Source of the DNA: Legionella_C sp963803545
Lineage (GTDB): Bacteria; Pseudomonadota; Gammaproteobacteria; Legionellales; Legionellaceae
Direction of reading: 5' to 3'
DNA: 64,000 bases
NCBI GenBank assembly: GCA_963803545.1
Contig: CAWDMX010000001.1
Span: 186,001-250,000 of the forward strand
Shown here: positions 44,327-52,774 of the stretch, in pieces
Numbering within the stretch: position 1 is the stretch's first letter
How the letters are laid out: every line of letters begins with the position of its first letter
Program-made: the position numbers and the translations under genes
Notes under the pieces: model-generated
What the model saw: the letters and a program-made list of their open reading frames with translations, nothing else
The model's database searches: none
What the model was told of the DNA's origin: nothing

Positions 44327-45601
44327 TTACGCCTCGACCAACGAACGCTTATGCTTGATGAAGTAATCAAATTCATTATAAAAATGCTTAACAAAACTTT
44401 GCACAGGCCACGCGGCGGCTTCGCCTAACGCGCAAATAGTTCGACCCTCTATTTTGTCAGCTACATTCACTAATTTCTCAATGTCACCGGGCTCACCATG
44501 ACCGTGTCTTATACGATGAATGATGCGAACCATCCATCCCGTGCCTTCACGACATGGCGTGCATTGACCACAGGACTCATCCATATAAAACTCGGATATG
44601 CGATATAACGCATCCACCATGCAGGTTGTTTCATCCATAACAATAACCGCACCCGAACCCAAACCCGAACCCGCCTGCTGAATACTATCGTAATCCATGT
44701 CTAAATTCATCATTACCAAACCGGGCAATACGCGCATTGATGAGCCACCGGGAATAACAGCTTTAATCTTATTGCCATGGCGCATGCCACCTGCCAACTC
44801 TAGTAAATCTTTAAAAGGCGTGCCTAGAGCAATCTCATAATTGCCCGGCTTATTTACATGGCCGCTTACGCTAAAGCACTTGGTTCCACCGTTGTTCGGT
44901 TTACCCAGTTTTAAAAACCAATCCCCGCCTTTTTCCATGATAACCGGTACAGAAGCAAAGGTTTCTGTATTATTAATGGTGGTGGGCTTACCATACAAAC
45001 CATAGTTTGCGGGAAAAGGTGGCTTGAAACGTGGCATTCCTTTTTTACCTTCTAAAGAATTTAGTAAAGCCGTCTCTTCGCCACAAATATAAGCGCCTGC
45101 GCCCAGGTGATTGTGCAAATCAAAATCAATACCGCTTGATACAATATTTTTGCCTAAAAGCCCTGCAGCATAGGCTTCACGCAAAGCTTCTTCGCAGCGT
45201 TCAAAAGCCAACCAAAATTCTCCGCGTATATAATTGTACCCTACGGTTGCTCCAATTACATACCCAGCTATAGCCATTCCTTCTATAAGCTGGTGTGGAT
45301 TATTTTCTAAAATTTCAACATCTTTGCAGGTTCCAGGCTCACCCTCGTCGGAGTTGCAAACGACGTATTTTTGAACCGGAGCGTTACGATTCATAAAGCT
45401 CCACTTCAATCCCGTCGGAAAACCCGCACCGCCTCTACCGCGCAATGCAGAAAGTTTTAACTCATCAATGATTTGTTGCGGCGGTATTTTTTCAGCAAGT
45501 ATACGACGCCAACTGCTATAACCCCCGACACTTTCATAAGATTTTAATGACCATGGATCATTGAGATGCAAGGTACGGTAACAGACTTGATTTAATAGCA
45601 T
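44327..45601 (-). CDS. nuoF: NADH-quinone oxidoreductase subunit F
   Basis: The NADH- and FMN-binding subunit of complex I, 424 residues. The glycine-rich nucleotide site is LRGRGGAGFPTGLKW, the FMN region includes NSDEGEPGTCKD, and the [4Fe-4S] N3 site is ESCGQCTPCREG with a later cysteine in GRTICALGEA. It follows nuoE with a 72-nt gap that holds a short open frame. Confidence 0.97.
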   Translation of the reverse strand: MLLNQVCYRTLHLNDPWSLKSYESVGGYSSWRRILAEKIPPQQIIDELKLSALRGRGGAGFPTGLKWSFMNRNAPVQKYVVCNSDEGEPGTCKDVEILENNPHQLIEGMAIAGYVIGATVGYNYIRGEFWLAFERCEEALREAYAAGLLGKNIVSSGIDFDLHNHLGAGAYICGEETALLNSLEGKKGMPRFKPPFPANYGLYGKPTTINNTETFASVPVIMEKGGDWFLKLGKPNNGGTKCFSVSGHVNKPGNYEIALGTPFKDLLELAGGMRHGNKIKAVIPGGSSMRVLPGLVMMNLDMDYDSIQQAGSGLGSGAVIVMDETTCMVDALYRISEFYMDESCGQCTPCREGTGWMVRIIHRIRHGHGEPGDIEKLVNVADKIEGRTICALGEAAAWPVQSFVKHFYNEFDYFIKHKRSLVEA

Positions 45602-45605
45602 AAAA

Positions 45606-45677
45606 TTAACCCCTGCTCATCTTTAGCAAAACATAAGGTATCGCTAGGTAATGCCGTTTGACTTTATTCTTTTTCAT
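45606..45677 (-). CDS. possible 23-codon leader ORF between nuoE and nuoF
   Basis: An ATG overlaps the nuoE stop codon (ATGA) and opens a 23-residue basic peptide (MKKNKVKRHYLAIP at its start). Its stop lies 4 nt before the nuoF ATG. It could couple nuoF translation to nuoE or be a chance frame; no homologue is known to me. Confidence 0.2.
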   Translation of the reverse strand: MKKNKVKRHYLAIPYVLLKMSRG

Positions 45678-46177
45678 AAACACTCTTCTAAAACCTGGTC
45701 AATTTTTTCATTGGTCAAATCTTTATGATAGGTTTTATTTACTTGCATCATCGGAGCGTTAACACAGGCACCTAAACATTCTACAGAGCGCAATGTGAAG
45801 CGATTATCTGCTGTAGTTTCACCTAATTTAATGCTAAGTTTTTTTTCAAGATAGTCAACAACATTGGCTGATCCGCGTAATTGGCACGAAATATTAGTAC
45901 AAACATTTACTAAATTTTTGCCTATGGGTTTGTGTTCATACATTGAATAAAAAGTAGCAACTTCGTATACCGCTATTGCTGGCATATCTAGATAGTCCGC
46001 AACAGCATCCATTATATCAGGAGACAGCCAACCTTTTTTCTCCTGAATAATGCGTAATGCACTCATTACGGCAGACTGTTTCTGATCGGGAGGATATTTT
46101 GCAATCCAGTTATCAATGTCTTGTAATTGCGCGGGTGAAATCAATTGACAAAGAATTTTTTCTGAGTGCTCGGTCAT
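45674..46177 (-). CDS. nuoE: NADH-quinone oxidoreductase subunit E
   Basis: The thioredoxin-fold [2Fe-2S] subunit (cluster N1a) of complex I, 167 residues. The four ligands lie in VCTNISCQLRG and ECLGACVNAPM. It is placed between nuoD and nuoF. Confidence 0.96.
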   Translation of the reverse strand: MTEHSEKILCQLISPAQLQDIDNWIAKYPPDQKQSAVMSALRIIQEKKGWLSPDIMDAVADYLDMPAIAVYEVATFYSMYEHKPIGKNLVNVCTNISCQLRGSANVVDYLEKKLSIKLGETTADNRFTLRSVECLGACVNAPMMQVNKTYHKDLTNEKIDQVLEECL

Positions 46178-46246
46178 ACTTTCGTTACCTTAAAAAGCTA
46201 TTAATAGTACTTTATTTAAAATGAGGAAAAGCCTATGGTGTCTTAT

Positions 46247-47500
46247 TTATCTATCAACCTCACCAAACACAATATCCTGACTTGCAAGAATTGCAACGCC
46301 ATCGGCGAGCATATGCCCTTTTACCATGGCATCGTAACTCGATAAGTGGGCGAAGCCTGGTGCGCGAATTTTTAAGCGGTACGGTTTGTTGGCTCCGTCG
46401 GAAATAAGATAAATACCAAACTCCCCTTTTGGAGCCTCTACGGCACTGTAGATTTCCCCTTCTGGCACGCAAAATCCTTCGGTAAAAAGCTTGAAATGAT
46501 GAATTAATGCTTCCATATCATGCTTCATTTCGGCACGACGAGGAGGGGTGATTTTATGATCGTCTATGCGAACGGGGCCGGGGTTGTTTCGGAGCCATTC
46601 TATGCATTGACGAACGATACGATTCGACTGGCGCAGCTCTTCAACCCGGACAAGGTAGCGATCGTAACAATCACCTGTTTTACCAACAGGAATGTCAAAG
46701 TCGACCTTGTCGTAGGCTGCATAGGGTTGTTTTTTTCGCAAATCCCAGGCCACTCCGGATCCGCGTAACATTGGACCACTAAAACCCCACTGAGAAGCCT
46801 CTTCCGGACTCACTACGCCAATATCGACAGTACGTTGTTTCCATATGCGATTATCGGTTAAAAGGGTTTCGTACTCATCAACACATTTAGGAAATCGCTC
46901 TGTAAAATCCCATAAGAAATCCAATAAGCTGCCTTGCCTATTATCATTCATTTTCTCAACTTGTCTTTCGTTGTGCCATCGTGAGGATTTATATTGCGGC
47001 ATAGTTTCTGGTAAATCGCGAGCAACGCCACCTGGCCGATAGTACGTGGCGTGCATTCGTGCGCCAGAGACAGCTTCGTAGCAGTCGAATAGATCCTCAC
47101 GTTCTCTGAAGCAATACAAAAACACGGTCATCGCACCAATATCCAATGCAATAGCACCCAACCAAAGTAGGTGGTTAAGAATTCGTGTTACTTCATCAAA
47201 GAGTGTTCGGATATATTGTGCTCGTATTGGAGCCTCCACACCTAATAATTTTTCAATTGCCAACACATACGCGTGCTCATTACACATCATCGATACGTAA
47301 TCGAGCCTATCCATATAACCGATATTTTGTAGATACGGTTTTGTTTCAATGAGCTTTTCTGTAGCACGATGCAACAAACCAATATGCGGGTCCGCACGGA
47401 CAATGGTTTCGCCTTCAAGTTCCAATACTAAGCGTAAGACACCGTGAGCCGCAGGATGCTGCGGGCCAAAATTCAATGTGTAATTTTTTAATTCAATCAT
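46247..47500 (-). CDS. nuoD: NADH-quinone oxidoreductase subunit D
   Basis: The 49-kDa-type subunit forming the quinone site of complex I, 417 residues. Family landmarks are FGPQHPAAHGVLRL, HIGLLHRATEKL and the C-terminal DIVFGEVDR. It is a separate gene, not the NuoCD fusion of enterobacteria. Confidence 0.98.
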   Translation of the reverse strand: MIELKNYTLNFGPQHPAAHGVLRLVLELEGETIVRADPHIGLLHRATEKLIETKPYLQNIGYMDRLDYVSMMCNEHAYVLAIEKLLGVEAPIRAQYIRTLFDEVTRILNHLLWLGAIALDIGAMTVFLYCFREREDLFDCYEAVSGARMHATYYRPGGVARDLPETMPQYKSSRWHNERQVEKMNDNRQGSLLDFLWDFTERFPKCVDEYETLLTDNRIWKQRTVDIGVVSPEEASQWGFSGPMLRGSGVAWDLRKKQPYAAYDKVDFDIPVGKTGDCYDRYLVRVEELRQSNRIVRQCIEWLRNNPGPVRIDDHKITPPRRAEMKHDMEALIHHFKLFTEGFCVPEGEIYSAVEAPKGEFGIYLISDGANKPYRLKIRAPGFAHLSSYDAMVKGHMLADGVAILASQDIVFGEVDR

Positions 47501-47514
47501 AATGGTTTGCCATT

Positions 47515-48210
47515 TTAATTTTCTGACTTAGTCATATAACGGTTATCGTCACGAATTACTTTTGGAACCAAAACGCGGGGTTCGATATCAACGGGTTCGT
47601 ATATAACCTGCTTACGCGCTGCATCGTAGCGCATTTCAACCGTGCCTGAGACCGGAAAATCTTTACGAAAAGGATGCCCAATAAATCCATAATCCGTAAG
47701 AATGCGACGCAAATCAGGATGATTTGTAAATAATATGCCATACAAATCATAGGCTTCACGCTCAAACCAATCCGCACCCTTCCAAAGTTGATGGACTGAA
47801 GGAATTACCAGATAGTTTTCATTTAAATAAACGCGAACACGAAGACGATGATTTAAACTGGTGGAAAGTAGATGATAGACCACGGCAAAACGAGGTCGCG
47901 TGTTTGACACGTGGTCGTCAACCGTATCCGCTTGCTCGTATTCCTGTTGCTCCACACCGCGGCTAAATCCGCTGTCGCAAGCACTGTCCGTTTGCCAATC
48001 GTATTTGCCGTATAACAAATAATCAACACCGCAGACATCTATCAACTGATCGAAAGCAAGGTCTTCGTTGGTTTTTAATTGCTGCAATAGATCCAACAAT
48101 TGACCGGTGTCGCACTCTATCGTCAGTTCATTAGCAGCTATAACCGCAGACGTTAATAAGCTGGACAAGGTTTGATCGATAGTTGCTGCTAGTTTCACTA
48201 ATTTTGTCAT
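47515..48210 (-). CDS. nuoC: NADH-quinone oxidoreductase subunit C
   Basis: The 30-kDa-type peripheral subunit of complex I. The ATG at 48210 gives 231 residues and has AGAGAG about 9 nt upstream, just after the nuoB stop; an ATG at 48234 that overlaps nuoB is possible. The signature WFEREAYDLYGILFTNHPDL and the C-terminal GHPFRKDFP are present. It is unfused to nuoD. Confidence 0.95.
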   Translation of the reverse strand: MTKLVKLAATIDQTLSSLLTSAVIAANELTIECDTGQLLDLLQQLKTNEDLAFDQLIDVCGVDYLLYGKYDWQTDSACDSGFSRGVEQQEYEQADTVDDHVSNTRPRFAVVYHLLSTSLNHRLRVRVYLNENYLVIPSVHQLWKGADWFEREAYDLYGILFTNHPDLRRILTDYGFIGHPFRKDFPVSGTVEMRYDAARKQVIYEPVDIEPRVLVPKVIRDDNRYMTKSEN

Positions 48211-48226
48211 AAAATCACTCTCTAAA

Positions 48227-48703
48227 TTACGCATCAATTATACGTTTGTGCCTAATTTTATTTTGTAATTGAATAATTCCGTACAGTAGCGCCTCAGCCG
48301 TAGGAGGACAACCTGGGACATAGATATCCACAGGAACTATTCTATCGCAGCCGCGTACAACCGAATACGAATAATGGTAGTAACCGCCTCCATTGGCGCA
48401 TGAACCCATAGAAATAACCCATCGTGGCTCAGACATTTGATCGTAAACTTTTCGCAAGGCCGGCGCCATTTTGTTGCATAATGTGCCCGCAACAATCATC
48501 ACATCGGATTGACGTGGACTGGGTCTGAAAATAATTCCAAAGCGATCTAAATCGTAACGTGCTGCACCAACGTGCATCATTTCGACGGCACAACAGGCTA
48601 AACCAAAGGTCATAGGCCACATGGATCCGCTTTGCGCCCAGTTGACTAATTTATCTACCGATGTGGTAACAAAGCCTCTTTTTTGTAACTCAGCAACCGC
48701 CAT
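48227..48703 (-). CDS. nuoB: NADH-quinone oxidoreductase subunit B
   Basis: The subunit carrying the terminal [4Fe-4S] cluster N2 that reduces quinone. The 158-residue protein shows the tandem cysteines in ACCAVEMMH, then GSCANGGGYYHYSYSVVRGC and VPGCPPTAEALLYG. It follows nuoA. Confidence 0.98.
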   Translation of the reverse strand: MAVAELQKRGFVTTSVDKLVNWAQSGSMWPMTFGLACCAVEMMHVGAARYDLDRFGIIFRPSPRQSDVMIVAGTLCNKMAPALRKVYDQMSEPRWVISMGSCANGGGYYHYSYSVVRGCDRIVPVDIYVPGCPPTAEALLYGIIQLQNKIRHKRIIDA

Positions 48704-48736
48704 AACCCGCCTCTAACTTAAATTGATGTGATAGGC

Positions 48737-49093
48737 TTATTCCCAATCTAAAGCACCCCGTTTCCACTCGTAAATAAAGCCAATAACTAAAAGGCCTAAA
48801 AAAAGCATCATGGCAGAAAAGCCAAACCAACTTAATTTACGCAATACCAAAGCCCATGGGAAAAAAAATGCGGTTTCAAGATCAAAAATAATAAATAATA
48901 TTGCAATCAAATAAAATCGTACATCGAAAGGAATACGAGAGCTTTCAAAAGCGCCAAAACCACACTCGTAAGGCGCATTTTTAGCGGCATCGGGTCGATG
49001 TTTGGATAGCAGAGCACTAACACTTAGCATTGCTAATCCTAAACCAAAGCCGATTACTATGAATACAAATATAGGTAAATACTCAGCTAGCAT
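48737..49093 (-). CDS. nuoA: NADH-quinone oxidoreductase subunit A
   Basis: A 118-residue, three-helix membrane subunit of complex I with the conserved YECGFGAFE loop and FDLETAFFFPWA. It is the first nuo gene and begins 20 nt after the 3' end of tRNA-Leu(GAG), so nuo transcripts probably arise by read-through of the tRNA from the tpiA promoter. Confidence 0.97.
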   Translation of the reverse strand: MLAEYLPIFVFIVIGFGLGLAMLSVSALLSKHRPDAAKNAPYECGFGAFESSRIPFDVRFYLIAILFIIFDLETAFFFPWALVLRKLSWFGFSAMMLFLGLLVIGFIYEWKRGALDWE

Positions 49094-49112
49094 AATTGTA
49101 TCACTCAGATAA

Positions 49113-49198
49113 TGGTGCCGAAGGCCGGACTCGAACCGGCACAGCTTTACGCCACCGCCCCCTCAAGACGGCGTGTCTACCAATTCCACCACTTCGGC
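49113..49198 (-). tRNA. tRNA-Leu(GAG)
   Basis: An 86-nt class II tRNA with encoded CCA. The loop TTGAGGG gives anticodon GAG, and the acceptor GCCGAAG pairs with CTTCGGC. It lies between secG and nuoA. Confidence 0.97.
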
Positions 49199-49205
49199 AT
49201 ATTGA

Positions 49206-49526
49206 TTAATGTTTATTGCTATCCTCGGGTATCGGTAATTTACTGTCGGGCGCAGTAATTGGATGAGGAATTGCTTGCCGTTCTGCCCTTTGATATTTTG
49301 AGGATACCATTGATGATAATGCTAAACTCGTTATAAAAAAAGTAATTGCCAAACCACCCGTTAATTTGAACAAAAAGCCACCGGTTCCTTGACTACCAAA
49401 AACAGTACTGGAGGCTCCCGAGCCAAATGTTGCCCCTATATCAGCGCCTTTGCCGTGTTGGATTAAAACCAATCCAATCAACGTAATAGCTACTAAAACA
49501 TGAATTACTAAAATTAGTTGATACAT
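49206..49526 (-). CDS. secG: protein translocase subunit SecG
   Basis: The small SecYEG channel subunit, 106 residues with two transmembrane helices (about 2-22 and 51-72), the connecting loop GADIGATFGSGAS, and a hydrophilic tail. It overlaps the end of tpiA by 13 nt and is followed after 7 nt by tRNA-Leu. Confidence 0.96.
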   Translation of the reverse strand: MYQLILVIHVLVAITLIGLVLIQHGKGADIGATFGSGASSTVFGSQGTGGFLFKLTGGLAITFFITSLALSSMVSSKYQRAERQAIPHPITAPDSKLPIPEDSNKH

Positions 49527-50263
49527 TTAAAAATATCCGCAAACTGCTGTGCATGCAACGACGCACCGCCAATTAATCCACCATCCACCTCTGACATTGC
49601 AAATAAGGACTTTGCATTTGCCGGAGTTACACTACCACCGTATAAAATAGAGACTTTATCCGCCTCACTGATGCTGTATTCCGCTATCAGTTTTCTAATA
49701 ATTTTATGCACTTCTTGAACCTGCTCTGGGGAAGCTGATTGACCAGTCCCAATAGCCCAAATAGGTTCATAAGCAATTACGCACTTTCTAAAAGCATCTT
49801 TATTACGTTCTACAATCGCCACTAGTTGCTGTGCTAATACCTGCTCTGTAAGCCCTGAATTACGCTGCTCAAGAGACTCCCCTATACAAAGCAGCGGTAT
49901 CATACCATGTTCTTTTACATGGTGGAATTTATCCGCAACAAATTTTTCACTTTCATTGAATTTAGTTCTTCGCTCAGAATGACCTACCAAAACATAATCG
50001 CAATTGAAATCAGACAACATCGTGGCGGATACTTCACCCGTATACGCGCCCGCACTTTTAGGATATACATTTTGCGCACCCCATCGTATATCCGTTGACA
50101 TCAACTGTTTTTCGACCGCGGCTAAATACAGTGCAGGAGGTAAAATAACGCATTCGGTCGATACTTTTGATGCCGTATTTGCGATTATTTCATTGAGCAA
50201 ATGGGTGATTGTTGCTAACGTGCCATTCATCTTCCAATTTGCAACTATCAGTTTTTTCCTCAT
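49514..50263 (-). CDS. tpiA: triosephosphate isomerase
   Basis: The glycolytic enzyme interconverting DHAP and glyceraldehyde-3-phosphate. At 249 residues the lysine site is ANWKMNG, the catalytic histidine lies in GHSERR and the glutamate in AYEPIWAIGTG. It begins the tpiA-secG-tRNA-Leu-nuo unit, with a good promoter 24 nt upstream of its start. Confidence 0.98.
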   Translation of the reverse strand: MRKKLIVANWKMNGTLATITHLLNEIIANTASKVSTECVILPPALYLAAVEKQLMSTDIRWGAQNVYPKSAGAYTGEVSATMLSDFNCDYVLVGHSERRTKFNESEKFVADKFHHVKEHGMIPLLCIGESLEQRNSGLTEQVLAQQLVAIVERNKDAFRKCVIAYEPIWAIGTGQSASPEQVQEVHKIIRKLIAEYSISEADKVSILYGGSVTPANAKSLFAMSEVDGGLIGGASLHAQQFADIFKCIN

Positions 50264-50286
50264 AATTCACCTTTTTTTCAGGCCGC

Positions 50287-50316
50287 AATATACCTTAAAA
50301 TCTAGAGACTCGTCAA
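50287..50316 (-). promoter_or_regulatory. sigma-70 promoter of tpiA-secG-nuo
   Basis: On the minus strand, -35 TTGACG and -10 TATATT lie 18 bp apart. A GC-rich discriminator (GCGGCC) follows, a feature often linked to stringent control. AAAGGTG lies just before the tpiA ATG. Confidence 0.7.
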
Positions 50317-50438
50317 TTTAAAGCCTTGAGACTTACCAGCTGATAGCGCCAGGTCTTCGCATCCATATACGAATGAAGCGGCTCTTAAAAATGCGCTTGG
50401 CACTTGTTTATTATCACAAAATGCGTGAGCCTATCTTT

Positions 50439-51791
50439 TTACGATTGCGGCAAGTTTTTATCTATTTGGATTATTTCAGCGCGTATTTTCTCCGCGTACT
50501 CGATAACCTGCTGATTGTTTTCTCCTTCTACCATAACGCGTAGAACAGGCTCCGTGCCAGACGGTCGCAATAATATTCGTCCCGATTTTTGCATACTTTG
50601 CGATAAACTCGCGACAACAGCCCTGACGTGTTCGTGTTCGGTTAAATACAGAGCGTTCGTTGTTTTAATATTTATTAAGGTCTGCGGTAGCAATGTTATA
50701 CCTTCTGTAAGTTGCTGCAAGGTTTTACGTTGTCTTACCATACACGCGAGAACTTGCAAAGCCGCGACAATGCCATCACCAGTAGTGGTTTTATCTAAGC
50801 AAACAATATGTCCTGAAGACTCACCGCCAATTTTCCAATCCTTGTCCTTTAATTTTCCTAACACATAGCGGTCGCCAACTTTTGTGCGCTCAAAGGCAAT
50901 CCCCATTGCATTTATCGCGTGCTCTAAACCAAGATTGCTCATCAATGTACCAACCACACCGCCTTTTAATTGACCGCGCTGATGGCGCTCCTGAGCAATA
51001 ATATAAAGGATTTGGTCTCCGTCTACTAAGCAGCCTTCGGCATCAACCATAATCACTCTATCCCCATCACCATCCAAGGCAATCCCAACATCAGCGCCTA
51101 CCTGTAATACGCGTTGACGCAGGGTTTCAGGCTCTGTGGAACCACAGTTTTGGTTAATATTAAACCCATCAGGATGTACGCCCATTGTAATTACTGCAGC
51201 GCCAAGCTCGCTAAATACGTTTGGGGCGATATGGTAGGTTGCACCATTGGCACAGTCTACGACAATTTTAAGTCCGGATAATCGCGTTAACGAAGGAATA
51301 GTCGATTTGCAAAACTCAATGTAACGCCCGGGCGCATCATTAATTCGACGAGCGCGGCCAAGATGGGTGGAGGCTACCATCTGTAATGGTTTTGCAATTT
51401 GTTTTTCAATGGCTAACTCAACAAGATCGGGCAACTTACTGCCGTCTGCTGCAAAAAACTTTATGCCATTGTCTTCGAAAAGATTATGAGACGCGCTTAT
51501 CACAATGCCAGCATCCGCCCGTAGCGTTTGCGTAAGATACGCTACGGCCGGAGTAGGCATTGGTCCCAGCAGGTTGACATCAACTCCGGCGGCAGACAAT
51601 CCTGCTTCAAGTGCCGACTCAAGCATATAACCGGAAATCCGCGTGTCTTTTCCAATGATTACTTTCTTAGAACCTTCTGGTAGAATTTGACCTAAGGCCC
51701 AGCCTAACTTAAGCATAAACTCAGGATTGACTTGGGATGCACCCACTTTTCCTCGTATGCCATCGGTTCCAAAATATTTACGGTGACCCAT
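50439..51791 (-). CDS. glmM: phosphoglucosamine mutase
   Basis: GlmM converts glucosamine-6-P to glucosamine-1-P for UDP-GlcNAc synthesis. At 450 residues the phospho-serine loop reads ISASHNLFEDNGIKFF (near residue 100, with leucine where proline is usual), the metal site is DGDGDR, the sugar site is GGESSGH and the phosphate site is RPSGTEP. It follows folP, as in E. coli. Confidence 0.97.
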   Translation of the reverse strand: MGHRKYFGTDGIRGKVGASQVNPEFMLKLGWALGQILPEGSKKVIIGKDTRISGYMLESALEAGLSAAGVDVNLLGPMPTPAVAYLTQTLRADAGIVISASHNLFEDNGIKFFAADGSKLPDLVELAIEKQIAKPLQMVASTHLGRARRINDAPGRYIEFCKSTIPSLTRLSGLKIVVDCANGATYHIAPNVFSELGAAVITMGVHPDGFNINQNCGSTEPETLRQRVLQVGADVGIALDGDGDRVIMVDAEGCLVDGDQILYIIAQERHQRGQLKGGVVGTLMSNLGLEHAINAMGIAFERTKVGDRYVLGKLKDKDWKIGGESSGHIVCLDKTTTGDGIVAALQVLACMVRQRKTLQQLTEGITLLPQTLINIKTTNALYLTEHEHVRAVVASLSQSMQKSGRILLRPSGTEPVLRVMVEGENNQQVIEYAEKIRAEIIQIDKNLPQS

Positions 51792-51844
51792 ATCAAATGC
51801 CTTATATAGAATACGCAGAGTAATGCAAATTAGATTAGCATGTA

Positions 51845-52669
51845 CTAAATTTTTTCAATTGCCAACGCTACCATAAAAGCATGTCTCGTTGCTAGGATAT
51901 CGTGTGTTCTAAAGATTCTAGCGCCTTGCTGCCACGCTAAGATTGTCATTGCTACGCCCGCATAAACCCGTTGGTTAACAGGCTGTTTTACGAGCGTACC
52001 TAGAGAACTTTTACGAGAAAAACCTACTAAAATAGGGTAACCATAGATACGCAATTTTTTAAGGTATTTAATCACGGTTAAGTTATCTTTTGTGGTTTTT
52101 CCAAAACCAAAGCCTGGATCAATAATTATATTTTCTGGTTTAATCCCATTAGCTATGCAATGGCTTAAGGTTGTCTCAAAAAAAAGGCTTGAATTAGCGC
52201 CATTGCCGTTATGCATAATACACACAGGCATTTTGTTTTCAGCAACCAAGTGCAATGCTTGGGGGTTCGCTAACGCACTAATATCGTTGATAACATCGAC
52301 CCCAAACTCTATTCCGGCTTTCATTACCTCTGGTTTGGTGGTGTCAAGCGATAAGCAAATATCGGTTTCAGCGCGCAATTTCTCAATTAGCGGAATAACT
52401 CTATCCAGTTCTTCATCAACACTTATTGGCGTGAAACCTGGGCGAGAAGACTCGCCACCGATATCGATTAAATCAACGCCCTCGCGACACATAGCTCGAA
52501 CTTGTTGCAAGGCTTTTTCCAAAATCGAAAATTTTCCACCATCGGAAAATGAATCCGGAGTACGGTTTAATATTCCCATTGTTAATGGCAAGGCCAACTC
52601 TGGTTGTTGCGCGTAATCTCTTAGCCACTGCCCAAACTGATTTTTATTCACGTCCGATTGCCAGTCCAA
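51845..52669 (-). CDS. folP: dihydropteroate synthase
   Basis: FolP condenses p-aminobenzoate with dihydropterin pyrophosphate in folate synthesis. At up to 274 residues, family landmarks are MGILNRTPDSFSDGG, DIGGESSRPG, DINDISAL and DPGFGFGK. The start is uncertain: the first in-frame codon is a TTG at 52669 without a clear ribosome site, and a GTG at 52651 is an alternative. It lies between ftsH and glmM in the conserved ftsH-folP-glmM order. Confidence 0.96.
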   Translation of the reverse strand: MDWQSDVNKNQFGQWLRDYAQQPELALPLTMGILNRTPDSFSDGGKFSILEKALQQVRAMCREGVDLIDIGGESSRPGFTPISVDEELDRVIPLIEKLRAETDICLSLDTTKPEVMKAGIEFGVDVINDISALANPQALHLVAENKMPVCIMHNGNGANSSLFFETTLSHCIANGIKPENIIIDPGFGFGKTTKDNLTVIKYLKKLRIYGYPILVGFSRKSSLGTLVKQPVNQRVYAGVAMTILAWQQGARIFRTHDILATRHAFMVALAIEKI

Positions 52670-52774
52670 TGTGGAGCATTGTTAGGTACTAAGTACTGCC
52701 GAACCAAATGCAGCTACAGCACTTAATACAAGCCTAATCCCAATAGGCACCTATTTAGGCGCTTATACAGCCAA

